A stretch of DNA of 64,000 nucleotides from Pseudomonas sp. SLFW (GCF_009905615.1 NZ_JAAAKW010000003.1:186001-250000); one strand, 5' to 3'. Counted from the first letter of the stretch, positions 54,178 to 62,315 are shown. Program-made: numbers and translations. The notes: generated by a model not told the origin, from the letters alone.

Positions 54178-54480
54178 TTAACTCAATGCGCCTGCGGCGA
54201 TGCGCTGGTTGATCTCATGCATTCGGTGGGTCAGTCGTGCCATGTGCTCAGCGTGTGCCTGTGCGATCTGCAGCATGGCTATCGAGTGAGCAAATCGTCC
54301 GTTGTCGAGCTTCACCGCCAAGCCTTCCTCGATCAGCGTTTGCATCGCACGGGTAATGTTGCTCGGGCTGTCTTGGGTCAACTGGGCCAATTCGGTGTTG
54401 CTCAAGCCGGTGACGGTATGTCCCTTCAACGCTTTCAGAACCCCCAATACGCGGGCAGCGCTTGAGGCCGTTCTGCTCAT
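54178..54480 (-). CDS. Winged-helix phage regulator (IclR/MarR-like)
   Basis: 100 residues from the ATG at 54480. It reads RVLGVLKALKGHTVTGLSNT, then ELAQLTQDSPSNITRAMQTL and EEGLAVKLDNGRFAHSIAM, which is an IclR-type winged helix with recognition helix and wing. It lacks any ligand domain. A small early operon regulator is likely. Its start overlaps the stop of the 53-residue gene upstream. Confidence 0.82.
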   Translation of the reverse strand: MSRTASSAARVLGVLKALKGHTVTGLSNTELAQLTQDSPSNITRAMQTLIEEGLAVKLDNGRFAHSIAMLQIAQAHAEHMARLTHRMHEINQRIAAGALS

Positions 54481-54638
54481 TGGTTGAACTCCGATAGAAA
54501 CCTTTTCAAACAAACCACCCCTTTGCACGTGGGCAAAAGGATTACTGCCGGTGCAATCTTTTGCGGTAAATTGCCAAGCTGACCCACGCAAGTCACCGCG
54601 TGACTGGCAGGTGAATGGATCAAGCGAATCCTGTTCAT
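54477..54638 (-). CDS. Very small phage ORF (53 residues)
   Basis: Starts at 54638 after a good GAGGACAACG ribosome binding site and reads MNRIRLIHSPASHAVTCVGQ, ending CLKRFLSEFNQ. Its TGA overlaps the ATG of the winged-helix gene (ATGA), which suggests translational coupling. No family is recognised; the coding call rests on the start site and the coupling. Confidence 0.5.
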   Translation of the reverse strand: MNRIRLIHSPASHAVTCVGQLGNLPQKIAPAVILLPTCKGVVCLKRFLSEFNQ

Positions 54639-54646
54639 CGTTGTCC

Positions 54647-54859
54647 TCACGCCGCTAACGCGTCGTTAGTTTTAAGGCCGAGTTTCACAGCGATGTCGTG
54701 AGCCTTGCCGTAATGCGCTTTGGCTTGTCCGTTGAGCACGCGGTACACCTCATTACGGGTGTAACCGTTCTCGAGAGCCCACCGGGTAATGGTCTTGCCT
54801 GCCCGGCGAAAGTTTTCTTTCACCTGGTCGGCGGTAAGGGCTTTGGCATGGGTGGCCAT
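54647..54859 (-). CDS. BcepMu gp16-family DNA-binding protein
   Basis: 70 residues: ALTADQVKENFRRAGKTITR, then WALENGYTRNEVYRVLNGQA and KAHYGKAHDIAVKLGLK. This is the pattern of the small helix-turn-helix protein family named after BcepMu gp16. As first gene of the leftward operon, it may act like Mu Ner in shutting off early transcription and the repressor. It is divergent from the repressor gene, with 84 bases between the starts. Confidence 0.87.
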   Translation of the reverse strand: MATHAKALTADQVKENFRRAGKTITRWALENGYTRNEVYRVLNGQAKAHYGKAHDIAVKLGLKTNDALAA

Positions 54860-54910
54860 GGTGCTGGCTCCTGTGATGCAAAGATAATGTGTGTTTACGT
54901 GATTGATTAT

Positions 54911-54926
54911 GAGAACCTAAGTTCTC
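54911..54926. promoter_or_regulatory. Palindromic operator between the divergent repressor and early operon
   Basis: GAGAAC-CTAA-GTTCTC is a dyad with perfect 6-base arms, in the 84-base region between the gp16-like start (54859) and the repressor start (54944). Such a site is what the XRE-type repressor or the gp16-like protein should bind to set lysogeny. Confidence 0.65.
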
Positions 54927-54943
54927 TTTTGCAAGAGGTAAAA

Positions 54944-55375
54944 GTGAACTTTTCTTCTCTTTCGGCGAGTCGAATTAAGCAAGAACGCGCACGGCTTGGA
55001 CTGAACCAAGCCTCAGCGGCTGATCTGTGTGGTGTCTCACGCGAAATCTGGGGACGCTACGAGCGAGGCGTCTCGGTTCCAGGAGGAGAAGTTTTATTCG
55101 CTTTTGCTCAGGCGGGGGCCGATGTCCAGTTCATCCTGACCGGGTCGAGCTCAACGCCTGAGCCGCTGCCGGAGCCGAACCCATCACAAATTGATGTGCC
55201 TCGTTTGGAGCGTATAACTGAGATGTTGGAAACTGCTGCCAGACAGGCCGGTAAGCGCTGGCCAGCCAAAAGACTCGCCGCAACAGCGGCCGAGGTTTAC
55301 AACGCACTCATCACGAGCGAGGAGCTCAACGAACCGCAGGTTGAACGAGTGCTGAAGTTGGTAATCAATCGCTGA
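54944..55375 (+). CDS. XRE-family phage repressor
   Basis: 143 residues from a GTG at 54944, which has AAGAGG six bases before it. An ATG at 54887 has no ribosome binding site and would read through the operator palindrome, so it is less likely. The Cro/C1 helix-turn-helix is SASRIKQERARLGLNQASAA, then DLCGVSREIWGRYERGVSVP. The C-terminal part is a helical dimerisation region without a LexA-type protease motif, so induction would not be by RecA cleavage. It should repress the leftward early operon. Confidence 0.85.
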   Translation: MNFSSLSASRIKQERARLGLNQASAADLCGVSREIWGRYERGVSVPGGEVLFAFAQAGADVQFILTGSSSTPEPLPEPNPSQIDVPRLERITEMLETAARQAGKRWPAKRLAATAAEVYNALITSEELNEPQVERVLKLVINR

Positions 55376-55392
55376 TTCAGCAAAGGAGCAGC

Positions 55393-55875
55393 ATGCAAAG
55401 GGATGACGATTGGATGGCGAAGCTTTCGTCGAAGCTCACGGAAGAGATTGGCAATCTTCCGAATGATGGCAGGGACCATGAACTGATCATCAAAATCAAA
55501 GGCAATCATGGGAACATTAATCTCGGGACGCAGACCTTCGACATTCAAGAGGGAAAGCAACCGCCGCCGCCCGGCAGTGATCGAGAAAGAGAATGCCCCC
55601 AGTGCAGCAAGCCGGCATGGCGCTACACCAAACTGTGCATGCACTGCGATTACGATCTGCAGCGCCACGATGAGATCGAGGCCGATGCAGAACAAGAGCG
55701 CCGCAAGGAAGCAAGCGCTTTACGTATGTTGAAAGCATTCGTTGCCTGCGCGGCAGTGGCTGCAGGTGCCTTTTTTCTCAAGGATTACCTCCCGGATGCG
55801 CTTCAGAACTGGGCAATCGCTGTGACTGCGGTTGCCGGTTTTTTCGCCTTCGTGCTCCTGCAAGGGCACCGATAG
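55393..55875 (+). CDS. Zinc-ribbon membrane protein
   Basis: 160 residues from an ATG with AAAGGAGCAGC before it. The middle holds a zinc ribbon, CPQCSKPAWRYTKLCMHCDY (about residues 74-93). The C terminus has two hydrophobic helices (LKAFVACAAVAAGAFFL; IAVTAVAGFFAFVLLQ). The N-terminal 50 residues are polar. It follows the repressor by 17 bases and may be expressed in the lysogen. It has no counterpart I know in Mu; a lysogenic conversion or superinfection role is possible but not shown. Confidence 0.75.
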   Translation: MQRDDDWMAKLSSKLTEEIGNLPNDGRDHELIIKIKGNHGNINLGTQTFDIQEGKQPPPPGSDRERECPQCSKPAWRYTKLCMHCDYDLQRHDEIEADAEQERRKEASALRMLKAFVACAAVAAGAFFLKDYLPDALQNWAIAVTAVAGFFAFVLLQGHR

Positions 55876-55907
55876 GCCAACACCCGCACCACTGAAAGGA
55901 AGCAAAC

Positions 55908-56462
55908 ATGAACCCGAAACAAAACACCTCCTGGAAGGACATGAGCCCAAGCGACCGCAAGGCAGCAGTGGTTGGTCTGGTCGCCATCCTCGGCATCAGT
56001 GCCTACCTGTTATGGCCATCCCCGCAGCCGCAAACCCCTGATCAATCCGTCATCACCTCGACACCCGCCGTGGCGATGTCCTCAGTGACCCACACCCAGG
56101 CATCGCCAGCGGCTTTGGCCAGCGCCACGCAATACTATGCAGACATCGACGGGGCCATGCTGAGCGGCGTGGCCATCCTCAAATCCAGCGACATACACTC
56201 CCTCGGCAAACACAGCCGTCGCTTCTCCGAGCTGGTGGATCATGGCTACGACCTGTTTGGCGGCACAATCGCCCATCCACTCGGCGCCTGCGGCAGCGCT
56301 GGCAACTTCGCCCGCACCTGGTGGCACGCCCAGATCAGCGCCGCCCGCAAAGGTGGGATTGAATCTGTCCCCGGGGAAATACAAAGCGATCTGGACATCT
56401 ACAACGCCAAGCGCGATGAGTGCCTGAGCATGCTCACGCCTGCCGCCACAACCAACAGCTGA
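55908..56462 (+). CDS. Hypothetical membrane-anchored phage protein
   Basis: 184 residues with AAGGAAGCAAAC before the ATG. An N-terminal helix (KAAVVGLVAILGISAYLLW) anchors it, and a Pro/Thr/Ser-rich linker then leads to a soluble domain with LFGGTIAHPLGACGSAGNFA and YNAKRDECLSMLTP. The two cysteines may pair outside the membrane. It is next to the Zn-ribbon gene and just before the lysis genes. The family is not recognised. Confidence 0.72.
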   Translation: MNPKQNTSWKDMSPSDRKAAVVGLVAILGISAYLLWPSPQPQTPDQSVITSTPAVAMSSVTHTQASPAALASATQYYADIDGAMLSGVAILKSSDIHSLGKHSRRFSELVDHGYDLFGGTIAHPLGACGSAGNFARTWWHAQISAARKGGIESVPGEIQSDLDIYNAKRDECLSMLTPAATTNS

Positions 56463-56500
56463 AACATCTCTTTAAACCCGATTAAAAGCCCTCCAGCCCC

Positions 56501-56522
56501 ACGCCGCCGATCATGGCGGCGT
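56501..56522. other. Hairpin before the lysis genes
   Basis: ACGCCGCC (56501-56508) pairs with GGCGGCGT (56515-56522) around GATCAT, with no T-run. It lies in the 109-base gap before the endolysin-like gene and could be an RNA stem or part of the late promoter region. Confidence 0.4.
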
Positions 56523-56571
56523 GAGTATTTCTGGCGCCTCGAACCTCGGGCGCCCTGGCAGGAGACGCCCC

Positions 56572-57072
56572 ATGCGACCCTCATTCAGAACCGCGCTGCC
56601 TCGCGGCATTCGCAACTTCAACCCTGGCAACATCCGGCACGTCGCGCACGTGCGCTGGCAAGGCATGGCGTCCGAGCAAAGCGATGCCGAGTTCGTGCAG
56701 TTCAGCGGCCCGCGTTGGGGCATTCGTGCCATTGCCCGCGTGCTCATCACCTATCAAGACAAACGCCAGGCCCGCGATGGCAGCCGCATCGACACCGTCC
56801 GCGAGTTCATCGAACGCTGGGCGCCTGCGACCGAAAACGACACCCAGTCCTATACCGCCAGCGTTTCCCGTGCATTAGGGCTGCACCCTGATCAGGACAG
56901 CGTTGACGTGTATGACTTCGACGTCATGCGCGCCCTCGTCATGGCCATCACCCGTCACGAAAACGGCCCAGGACCACTACCAGGCGGCCACTGGTACGGC
57001 GACGCAATCATTGCCGAGGGGCTTGCACTGGCAGGCATCGAACGCGGCATCAAACATGGGGTGGCCGCATGA
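56572..57072 (+). CDS. Structural protein P5-like / putative endolysin
   Basis: 166 residues from the ATG at 56572, with CAGGAG before it. It reads LPRGIRNFNPGNIRHVAHVR, then QFSGPRWGIRAIARVLITYQ and MAITRHENGPGPLPGGHWYG. The GIRNxNPGNI and GIRA(I/L) blocks define a family seen in phage lysis modules, often labelled structural protein P5 or muramidase-like. Its place directly before holin and spanin genes favours a peptidoglycan-cutting role. There is no signal peptide. Confidence 0.8.
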   Translation: MRPSFRTALPRGIRNFNPGNIRHVAHVRWQGMASEQSDAEFVQFSGPRWGIRAIARVLITYQDKRQARDGSRIDTVREFIERWAPATENDTQSYTASVSRALGLHPDQDSVDVYDFDVMRALVMAITRHENGPGPLPGGHWYGDAIIAEGLALAGIERGIKHGVAA

Positions 57073-57287
57073 AGCCCATCTGCGACTGGCGTTGCTGCTA
57101 CAGGCTCTACAGCGTGCAAATCGCCGTTCTCATTGCACTGGCCGGCTTTGCGCAACTGGAAGTGCTGCCGCTCTGGCAGGCCCAACTGTCGTCCCGGGCA
57201 TACGCGGCACTCAACAGCGGCCTGGCTTTGGTGCTCTTCGTCGCACGGCTGATCAAACAAGGGCCAACCCCAGAGAACACGCGGTGA
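57069..57287 (+). CDS. Holin-like small membrane protein
   Basis: 72 residues with two hydrophobic segments (LYSVQIAVLIALAGFAQLE; AYAALNSGLALVLFVARLI) and charged ends. The WRxxYRLYSVQ start resembles the DUF7940/holin group of transposable phages. It overlaps the endolysin-like stop (ATGA) and the Rz GTG start. A holin or antiholin role follows from its place and size. Confidence 0.75.
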   Translation: MKPICDWRCCYRLYSVQIAVLIALAGFAQLEVLPLWQAQLSSRAYAALNSGLALVLFVARLIKQGPTPENTR

Positions 57288-57868
57288 TCACCCAGCCTTC
57301 ATGGCTCTCACCGCTGCTGATCACAGCGTTGATCCTCTCCACCTACGGCATAGGCATGCGCCACGGCCAGGCCAAAGGAGAGGCAGATCTTGAAGCCCTT
57401 AAGAACCGCCACGCCGAACAGCGGCGCTCAGCGGAGCGCGACGCGTATCTGGGGTTCCGCCAACAAATCAGCCGTGCTCAGCAAAGTGAAGAACTGATGT
57501 TCGAGTACATGGCGCGTCACGCCGACCAGGCCAAAACCCGACAGGAGCGCATCCCCCATGTCACGACCCGATACCTGCCCGCGCCCAGTCAAACGGCACA
57601 GCCTGTTCCTCATTGCGTGTTCACTGTTGGCTGGTTGCGCGACTTCAACGCCGCCCTCGGCGTGCCGTCCGACCTCACCGGTGCCGCTGACGCCGAGCCT
57701 GCAGAAACGCCCAACGGCGCCACCCGCGCTGACGCCGAATTATTGGAAAGCGGCGTTACGCCCGCCGACATCCTTGCCCATGCCCAAGATTACGGCCTCT
57801 GGGTGCGACGCTTGGTCGAACAACTCAACGCTGTACTGGATCTGCAATCAGGGACCGACCGCCCATGA
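57284..57868 (+). CDS. Rz-like i-spanin
   Basis: 194 residues from a GTG at 57284 that overlaps the holin stop (GTGA). One N-terminal membrane helix (LLITALILSTYGIGM) is followed by a periplasmic coiled coil (EADLEALKNRHAEQRRSAER, SRAQQSEELMFEYMARHA) and a globular tail. This is the layout of an inner-membrane spanin. With the embedded Rz1 it bridges inner and outer membranes at lysis. It is longer than usual because of the C-terminal extension after about residue 100. Confidence 0.82.
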   Translation: MITQPSWLSPLLITALILSTYGIGMRHGQAKGEADLEALKNRHAEQRRSAERDAYLGFRQQISRAQQSEELMFEYMARHADQAKTRQERIPHVTTRYLPAPSQTAQPVPHCVFTVGWLRDFNAALGVPSDLTGAADAEPAETPNGATRADAELLESGVTPADILAHAQDYGLWVRRLVEQLNAVLDLQSGTDRP

Positions 57869-57878
57869 CCGAGCGTGA
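57558..57878 (+). CDS. Rz1-like o-spanin lipoprotein embedded in Rz
   Basis: 106 residues in the +1 frame inside the Rz gene, running 10 bases past its stop. It starts MSRPDTCPRPVKRHSLFLIA and has a lipobox, CSLLAGCATSTPP, so the mature lipoprotein begins at Cys. A proline-rich stretch follows, as is typical of Rz1. Nested Rz/Rz1 pairs are well known in phages. Only the first 60 or so residues look o-spanin-like; the tail may be a by-product of the shared DNA. Confidence 0.72.
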   Translation: MSRPDTCPRPVKRHSLFLIACSLLAGCATSTPPSACRPTSPVPLTPSLQKRPTAPPALTPNYWKAALRPPTSLPMPKITASGCDAWSNNSTLYWICNQGPTAHDRA

Positions 57879-58080
57879 CAATCAGGAACGGTTTGCCCTG
57901 TCTGCCCTGATCTGCCTCCCCACCGGCCTGCCTGAGCATCCCGCATGCCACGGCCCCTGGCGGTGCGAACTCTGTGGCGACCCGATCGACGAAGACCGAC
58001 GCCTGATGGATGCAGGCACCGACCATTGCAATGACTGCGCGGGCGCACTTAGCCAGGCGCACACCCGAGGCCACCGATGA
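57865..58080 (+). CDS. TraR/DksA-type zinc finger protein
   Basis: 71 residues. A C4 zinc finger, CELCGDPIDEDRRLM-x6-HCNDC, matches the TraR/DksA C-terminal finger. Small phage members can bind RNA polymerase in the secondary channel and alter promoter choice, as F TraR does. The N-terminal helical part is shorter than in TraR. It overlaps Rz (ATGA) and the DUF2730 gene (ATGA) in the late operon. Confidence 0.87.
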   Translation: MTERDNQERFALSALICLPTGLPEHPACHGPWRCELCGDPIDEDRRLMDAGTDHCNDCAGALSQAHTRGHR

Positions 58081-58382
58081 ACTTCAACGAACTCAATTTC
58101 AACCTCAGCGCTGTGCAGTGGCTACTCCTGACGGCCATCGGCATCTACACCTGGCTCACCAACCGCCAGGCGGCCAGCACCCAGCAACTGCTCGAACTGC
58201 GCACCCGAATCGTGGCCCTCGAAGAACACGTCCGCCACCTGCCGGACCAGACCGCCGTCACCGACCTGTTGGGCGACATGAAAGCCATGCGCGCCGAACT
58301 CACGGGGGTCAAGGACGCCCTGGCCCCTTTGGCCCGGTCGCTGGACCGCATCAATGACTACCTGCTGCGAGAAAAACAATGA
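58077..58382 (+). CDS. DUF2730 phage protein
   Basis: 101 residues. One N-terminal membrane helix (VQWLLLTAIGIYTWLTN) is followed by a coiled coil with heptads (LLELRTRIVALEEHVRHLP, DLLGDMKAMRAELTGVKD). This is the DUF2730 layout, conserved just before the head genes in Mu-like phages (Mu gp25 region). The function is unknown. Confidence 0.86.
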   Translation: MNFNELNFNLSAVQWLLLTAIGIYTWLTNRQAASTQQLLELRTRIVALEEHVRHLPDQTAVTDLLGDMKAMRAELTGVKDALAPLARSLDRINDYLLREKQ

Positions 58383-58672
58383 CCCCATACTCCGATTTTC
58401 TGCGGCATGACATGCGCCTGGTCATCCTCCGGCTGCTTGCTGAAATGCCCGGCTACCGCGCCAACAGCTCGGTGCTCAACACAGCGCTGGACAACTACGG
58501 CCACACCGCCAGCCGCGACCAGGTCAAGACCGAACTGCACTGGCTGGCTGAACAGGCCACGCTGACCCTGAGCGATGTCGGCCCGGTCTTGGTCGCCACC
58601 CTCACCGAACGTGGGCAAGACATCGCTGCAGGCCGCGCTCGCGTTCCCGGTATCAAGCGGCCAGGAGCCTGA
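58379..58672 (+). CDS. VpaChn25_0724-family phage protein (ArsR-like winged helix)
   Basis: 97 residues: HDMRLVILRLLAEMPGYRAN, then SSVLNTALDNYGHTASRDQV and TELHWLAEQATLTLSDVG, a winged helix. The family sits next to DUF2730 and DUF3486 genes in many Mu-like phages (Mu gp26 position). Its role may be regulatory or structural. It overlaps the DUF2730 stop (ATGA). Confidence 0.83.
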   Translation: MTPYSDFLRHDMRLVILRLLAEMPGYRANSSVLNTALDNYGHTASRDQVKTELHWLAEQATLTLSDVGPVLVATLTERGQDIAAGRARVPGIKRPGA

Positions 58673-58674
58673 CC

Positions 58675-59229
58675 ATGGCGGGCAAATCTTCCATCGTGCG
58701 GCTGCCGCCCGACGTCAAAAGCTACATCCACAAACTGCTGCGTGAAGACCGCATGACCCTCGACGCCATGTTGGCCGACATCCAGCAGCGCTTCCCCAAC
58801 GAGAAAGCCCCCAGCCGCAGCGCGCTCGGTCGGTTCAAACTCGGTTTCGACGAGCTCACTGAGAAGGCTCGTCAGCAGCGCGAAATGGCCGAAGCCTTCG
58901 TCGGCGCATTCGGCGAAGACGCCAGCGACAAAACCGGCGTCCTGTTGGTCGAAGCCATCTCAACCCTGACTTACCAGGCGGCCATGGGCGCCCATGAAAA
59001 AGACGAAGTGACTGTCGCCGAAGTCTCCGCGCTGGCCCGCGCTGCCAAAGCCACCATGGAAGCCCGCACACTCAGCGTCAAAGAGCGCCAGACCATCGAG
59101 AAAGCCGCCCGTGAACGGCTATTGCAAGAACAAGCCGCCGAACTGGACAACGCCGTCAAAAGCCAGGGCATGACCGAGGACCAGGCACTGTTCTGGCGGC
59201 AAAAATTTCTCGGCGTCCGAACAGGATGA
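58675..59229 (+). CDS. DUF3486 protein, putative terminase small subunit (Mu gp27-like)
   Basis: 184 residues. The N-terminal helix-turn-helix is RLPPDVKSYIHKLLREDRMT, then PSRSALGRFKLGFDELTEKA; the C-terminal part is helical (LSVKERQTIEKAARERLLQE). DUF3486 proteins precede the large terminase gene in Mu-like phages and are thought to recognise packaging DNA. It overlaps the terminase start (ATGA). Confidence 0.88.
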   Translation: MAGKSSIVRLPPDVKSYIHKLLREDRMTLDAMLADIQQRFPNEKAPSRSALGRFKLGFDELTEKARQQREMAEAFVGAFGEDASDKTGVLLVEAISTLTYQAAMGAHEKDEVTVAEVSALARAAKATMEARTLSVKERQTIEKAARERLLQEQAAELDNAVKSQGMTEDQALFWRQKFLGVRTG

Positions 59230-60828
59230 AGCCGTCGGCCAGCACACTTCGCGTCGTCGAATGGGACGACCTGCCGCCCAGCGTCCGGCAGATCCCCGCC
59301 GACTACAACCCCATCGGCGACGGTGTGCTGATGGCGCATCAAGCCGAATGGCTTGGCATTCAAGCGCAAATAAAACTCTGCGAAAAAGGTCGCCGCACCG
59401 GTGTGACCTTCGCAGAGGCGCTGGACTCCGTCATCACCGCCGCCAGCCAGAAAATGGCGGGTGGCATGGACTGCTTTTACATCGGCGACACCAAAGAAAA
59501 GGGCCTGGAATTCATCGGCTACTGCGCCAAGTTCAGCCGCGTCATGGCCCAGGCCCAAGCATCCGGTGTCAGCGACATCGAAGAGTTTCTGTTCGAAGAC
59601 CAAGACCCGGCTGGCAACACCCGGCAGATCAACGCCTACCGAATCCGCTACGCCTCAGGCTTCAAAATCGTTGCGCTCTCCAGCAACCCGGCAGGCATCC
59701 GTGGCCTGCAGGGCAAAGTCATCATCGACGAAGCCGCCTTTCACCGCGACGTCTCTGCCGTGCTCGATGCCGCCACCGCCTTGCTCATCTGGGGCGGTCG
59801 CATCGTCATCATCAGCACCCACAACGGCAAGGGCAACGCCTTCAACCAGATGGTCAACGACATCCGCGACCAGCGCTACGGCGACAGTGCCCGCGTCTAC
59901 AAGGCCACCTTCGACGACGCTGTCGCCAACGGCCTCTACGAACGCGTCTGCATGATGTCTGGCGAACCTGCGACCGCCGAAGGCAAGGAGCTGGTACAAG
60001 AAAATCCGCAATGCCTACGGCCCGCGCAAAGCACAGATGCGCGAAGAGCTCGACGCCATACCCCGCGACGGCAACGGCGTCTGCATCCCTGGCGTCTGGA
60101 TCGACGACGCCATGGTCCCCGGTTGCACCGTGCTCCGTCTGGCGCTTGATGATGACTTCACCCAACAGCCTGTCTACCGTCGCGAGGCGTATGTGGATGA
60201 CTGGATCGACCGCTACCTGACGCCGCTGATCCCGGTGCTCGATCCGCAACTGCGTCACTTCCTGGGCATGGACTACGCCCGGCATCGCGACTTCTCCATC
60301 ATCTGCCCCATGAGCGTCGATCAGGCCCGTCACCGCGACGTGCCCTTTGTGGTGGAAATGCACAAAGTCCCGACCCGTCAGCAACAACAGGTCCTGTTCT
60401 ACCTGCTGCGTCACCTGCCGCACTTCATCGGCGCCGCGCTCGACGCTTCAGGCAACGGTGAAACCCTGGCAGAAGACACTGCGGACACCTTTGGGCGTAA
60501 CCGCATTCACCAGGTCAAAATCAGCCGCAGCTGGTATGGCGCCTGGATGCCCAAGTTCGTGCAGTTGTTCGAAGACGCCAGCCTCACCATTCCCCGTGAC
60601 GACTCCTTGCACCAGGACATCCGCGCCATCGAACAGGTCGACGGCATCCCCATGATCATCAAGGCCCGCTCCCAAGACCTCAAAGACCCGGAACTGTATC
60701 GACACGGTGACTTCGCGGGCGCCGGTGTGCTCGCCCACTTCGCAACGCTTGAGGTCAACGCCGCGCCCATCAACGTCAAATCCCGTCGCCCGCGCAGCGG
60801 TCGGCGCATCACCCAGGGGTACGCATGA
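59226..60828 (+). pseudogene. Terminase large subunit (Mu gp28-like), frameshifted
   Basis: Cuts and pumps phage DNA into heads. The first part (59226 to about 59991) has the ATPase: a Walker A-like GRRTGVT (about residue 56), Walker B KVIIDEAAFHRD and the coupling motif IISTHNGKGN. At about 59990 the frame is lost: the sequence reads EGKELVQENPQ where the other frame gives WYKKIRNAYGPRKAQMREEL and runs on through the nuclease part (FLGMDYARHRDFSIICPM) to the stop at 60828. The first frame left alone ends at 60149 in non-homologous residues. One extra base or two missing near GAGCTGG would explain it. Total length of the two parts is about 533 residues, normal for gp28. Confidence 0.87.
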
Positions 60829-62315
60829 ACCACCGAGGCCTGTGGGTCAGCCCCACACAGTTTTTGAGCTTCGCCGAGGCCAAGCGCGATCCGGCGTTGA
60901 CCCGCCATGTCGCCACCCGTGCCCGGTTCGACGGCGGCAGCTTGGGCGGTCTGAACCTGCCCAACCCGGACCCCATCCTCAAGGCCCAAGGCAAAGACAT
61001 CACCGTCTATCGCGATCTGCGCAGCGCTGCGCGCGTGGGGGGCAACATCCGCCGCCGCAAAGCGGCCGTCCTCAGCCTGGAGCGCGACCTGAAACGCGGG
61101 CAAGCGCCGATCAAGGTCGAGCGCTTCATCCGCGACTGGCTAGCGGATCTGGACCTTGATCGCATCCTGCGCGAGCTGCTCGATGCGCCGCTGTTCGGCT
61201 ACCAGCCCATCGAACTCATGTGGCAACCCTTGGGCCTGCACCAGGTGCCAAACGACCTATTGGGCAAACCTGCGGAATGGTTTTTCTACGATCAGCACAA
61301 CGCGCTGCGCTTTCGCGCCCACGAGGCCGGGCCAGACGGTGAACTCTGCGACACCCAACGCTTCATCGTCGCCCGACAGGACGCCACCTACGCCAACCCC
61401 TACGGCTTCCCGGACCTGAGCATGTGTTTCTGGCCCACCGTGTTCATGAAAGGCGGGCTCAAATTCTGGGTCCAGTTCACCGAAAAATACGGCAGCCCAT
61501 GGGTTATCGGCAAACACCCTCGTGGCGCCACGGACGCCGAGACCGACCTGCTGCTCGACAGCCTTGAAGCCATGGTCCAGGACGCCGTCGCCGCCATACC
61601 TGACGACGCCAGCGTGCAGATCGTCGAAGCCGCAGGCAAAGCCAACAGCGCTACGGTCTACCGCGAGCTGCTGGAGTACTGCCGCAGCGAAATCAACGTC
61701 GCCATGCTGGGCCAGGACCAGACCACAGAAAAAGACAGCAACCGCGCCAGCGCCACCGTGGGTGCCGAAGTCACCAAAGACATCCGCGACAGCGACGCTG
61801 GCATCGTCGCTCAAGGCCTTAATACCATCATCCGCAAAATCGTCGACCTCAACTTCGGGCAGCACGTCAGCGCGCCCGTCTATGAGCTGTGGGAACAAAA
61901 AGAGATCGACAAACTGCAGGCCGATCGCGACAAGAGCCTGTCCGATGCAGGCGTGCAGTTCAGTGCGCAATACTGGACCCGTACTTACAATCTGCAACCC
62001 GGAGACCTGATCGAAAAGCCTCTGGCGCATGCGGCAAACTTTGCCGAGCCATCATCGTTGCCGTCCGATCAGCACGCGCTTTATCAGTGCATCGCTCACT
62101 TGCCTTCCGAGCCGTTGCAAGGGCACGTTCAAACGACGCTCGCACCCGTGCTCGACGCATTGAAAAGGGGCGACACCGAAGCCCAGTTGTTACAGCAATT
62201 GGCAGAGCTACAACCGGAGCTCAACGACCAGGCACTGCAAAGCACACTGACGCGTCTCATGTTCATGGCCGACCTGTGGGGCCGACTCAACGCCAGCGCG
62301 GACCGTGAGGACTGA
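60825..62315 (+). CDS. DUF935 portal protein (Mu gp29-like)
   Basis: 496 residues. It forms the portal vertex through which DNA enters the head. DUF935 marks are DPILKAQGKDITVYRDLRSA, LFGYQPIELMWQ, KYGSPWVIGKHPRGATDAET and MLGQDQTTEKDSNRASATVG. The length and order are normal. It overlaps the terminase stop by four bases. No frameshift is seen here. Confidence 0.92.
   Translation: MNHRGLWVSPTQFLSFAEAKRDPALTRHVATRARFDGGSLGGLNLPNPDPILKAQGKDITVYRDLRSAARVGGNIRRRKAAVLSLERDLKRGQAPIKVERFIRDWLADLDLDRILRELLDAPLFGYQPIELMWQPLGLHQVPNDLLGKPAEWFFYDQHNALRFRAHEAGPDGELCDTQRFIVARQDATYANPYGFPDLSMCFWPTVFMKGGLKFWVQFTEKYGSPWVIGKHPRGATDAETDLLLDSLEAMVQDAVAAIPDDASVQIVEAAGKANSATVYRELLEYCRSEINVAMLGQDQTTEKDSNRASATVGAEVTKDIRDSDAGIVAQGLNTIIRKIVDLNFGQHVSAPVYELWEQKEIDKLQADRDKSLSDAGVQFSAQYWTRTYNLQPGDLIEKPLAHAANFAEPSSLPSDQHALYQCIAHLPSEPLQGHVQTTLAPVLDALKRGDTEAQLLQQLAELQPELNDQALQSTLTRLMFMADLWGRLNASADRED

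Noticed and set aside
59226..60149. Programmed ribosomal frameshift in the terminase gene
   Set aside because: No slippery heptamer is visible at the break, and terminases of this group are not known to use one. A mutation or sequencing error is simpler.
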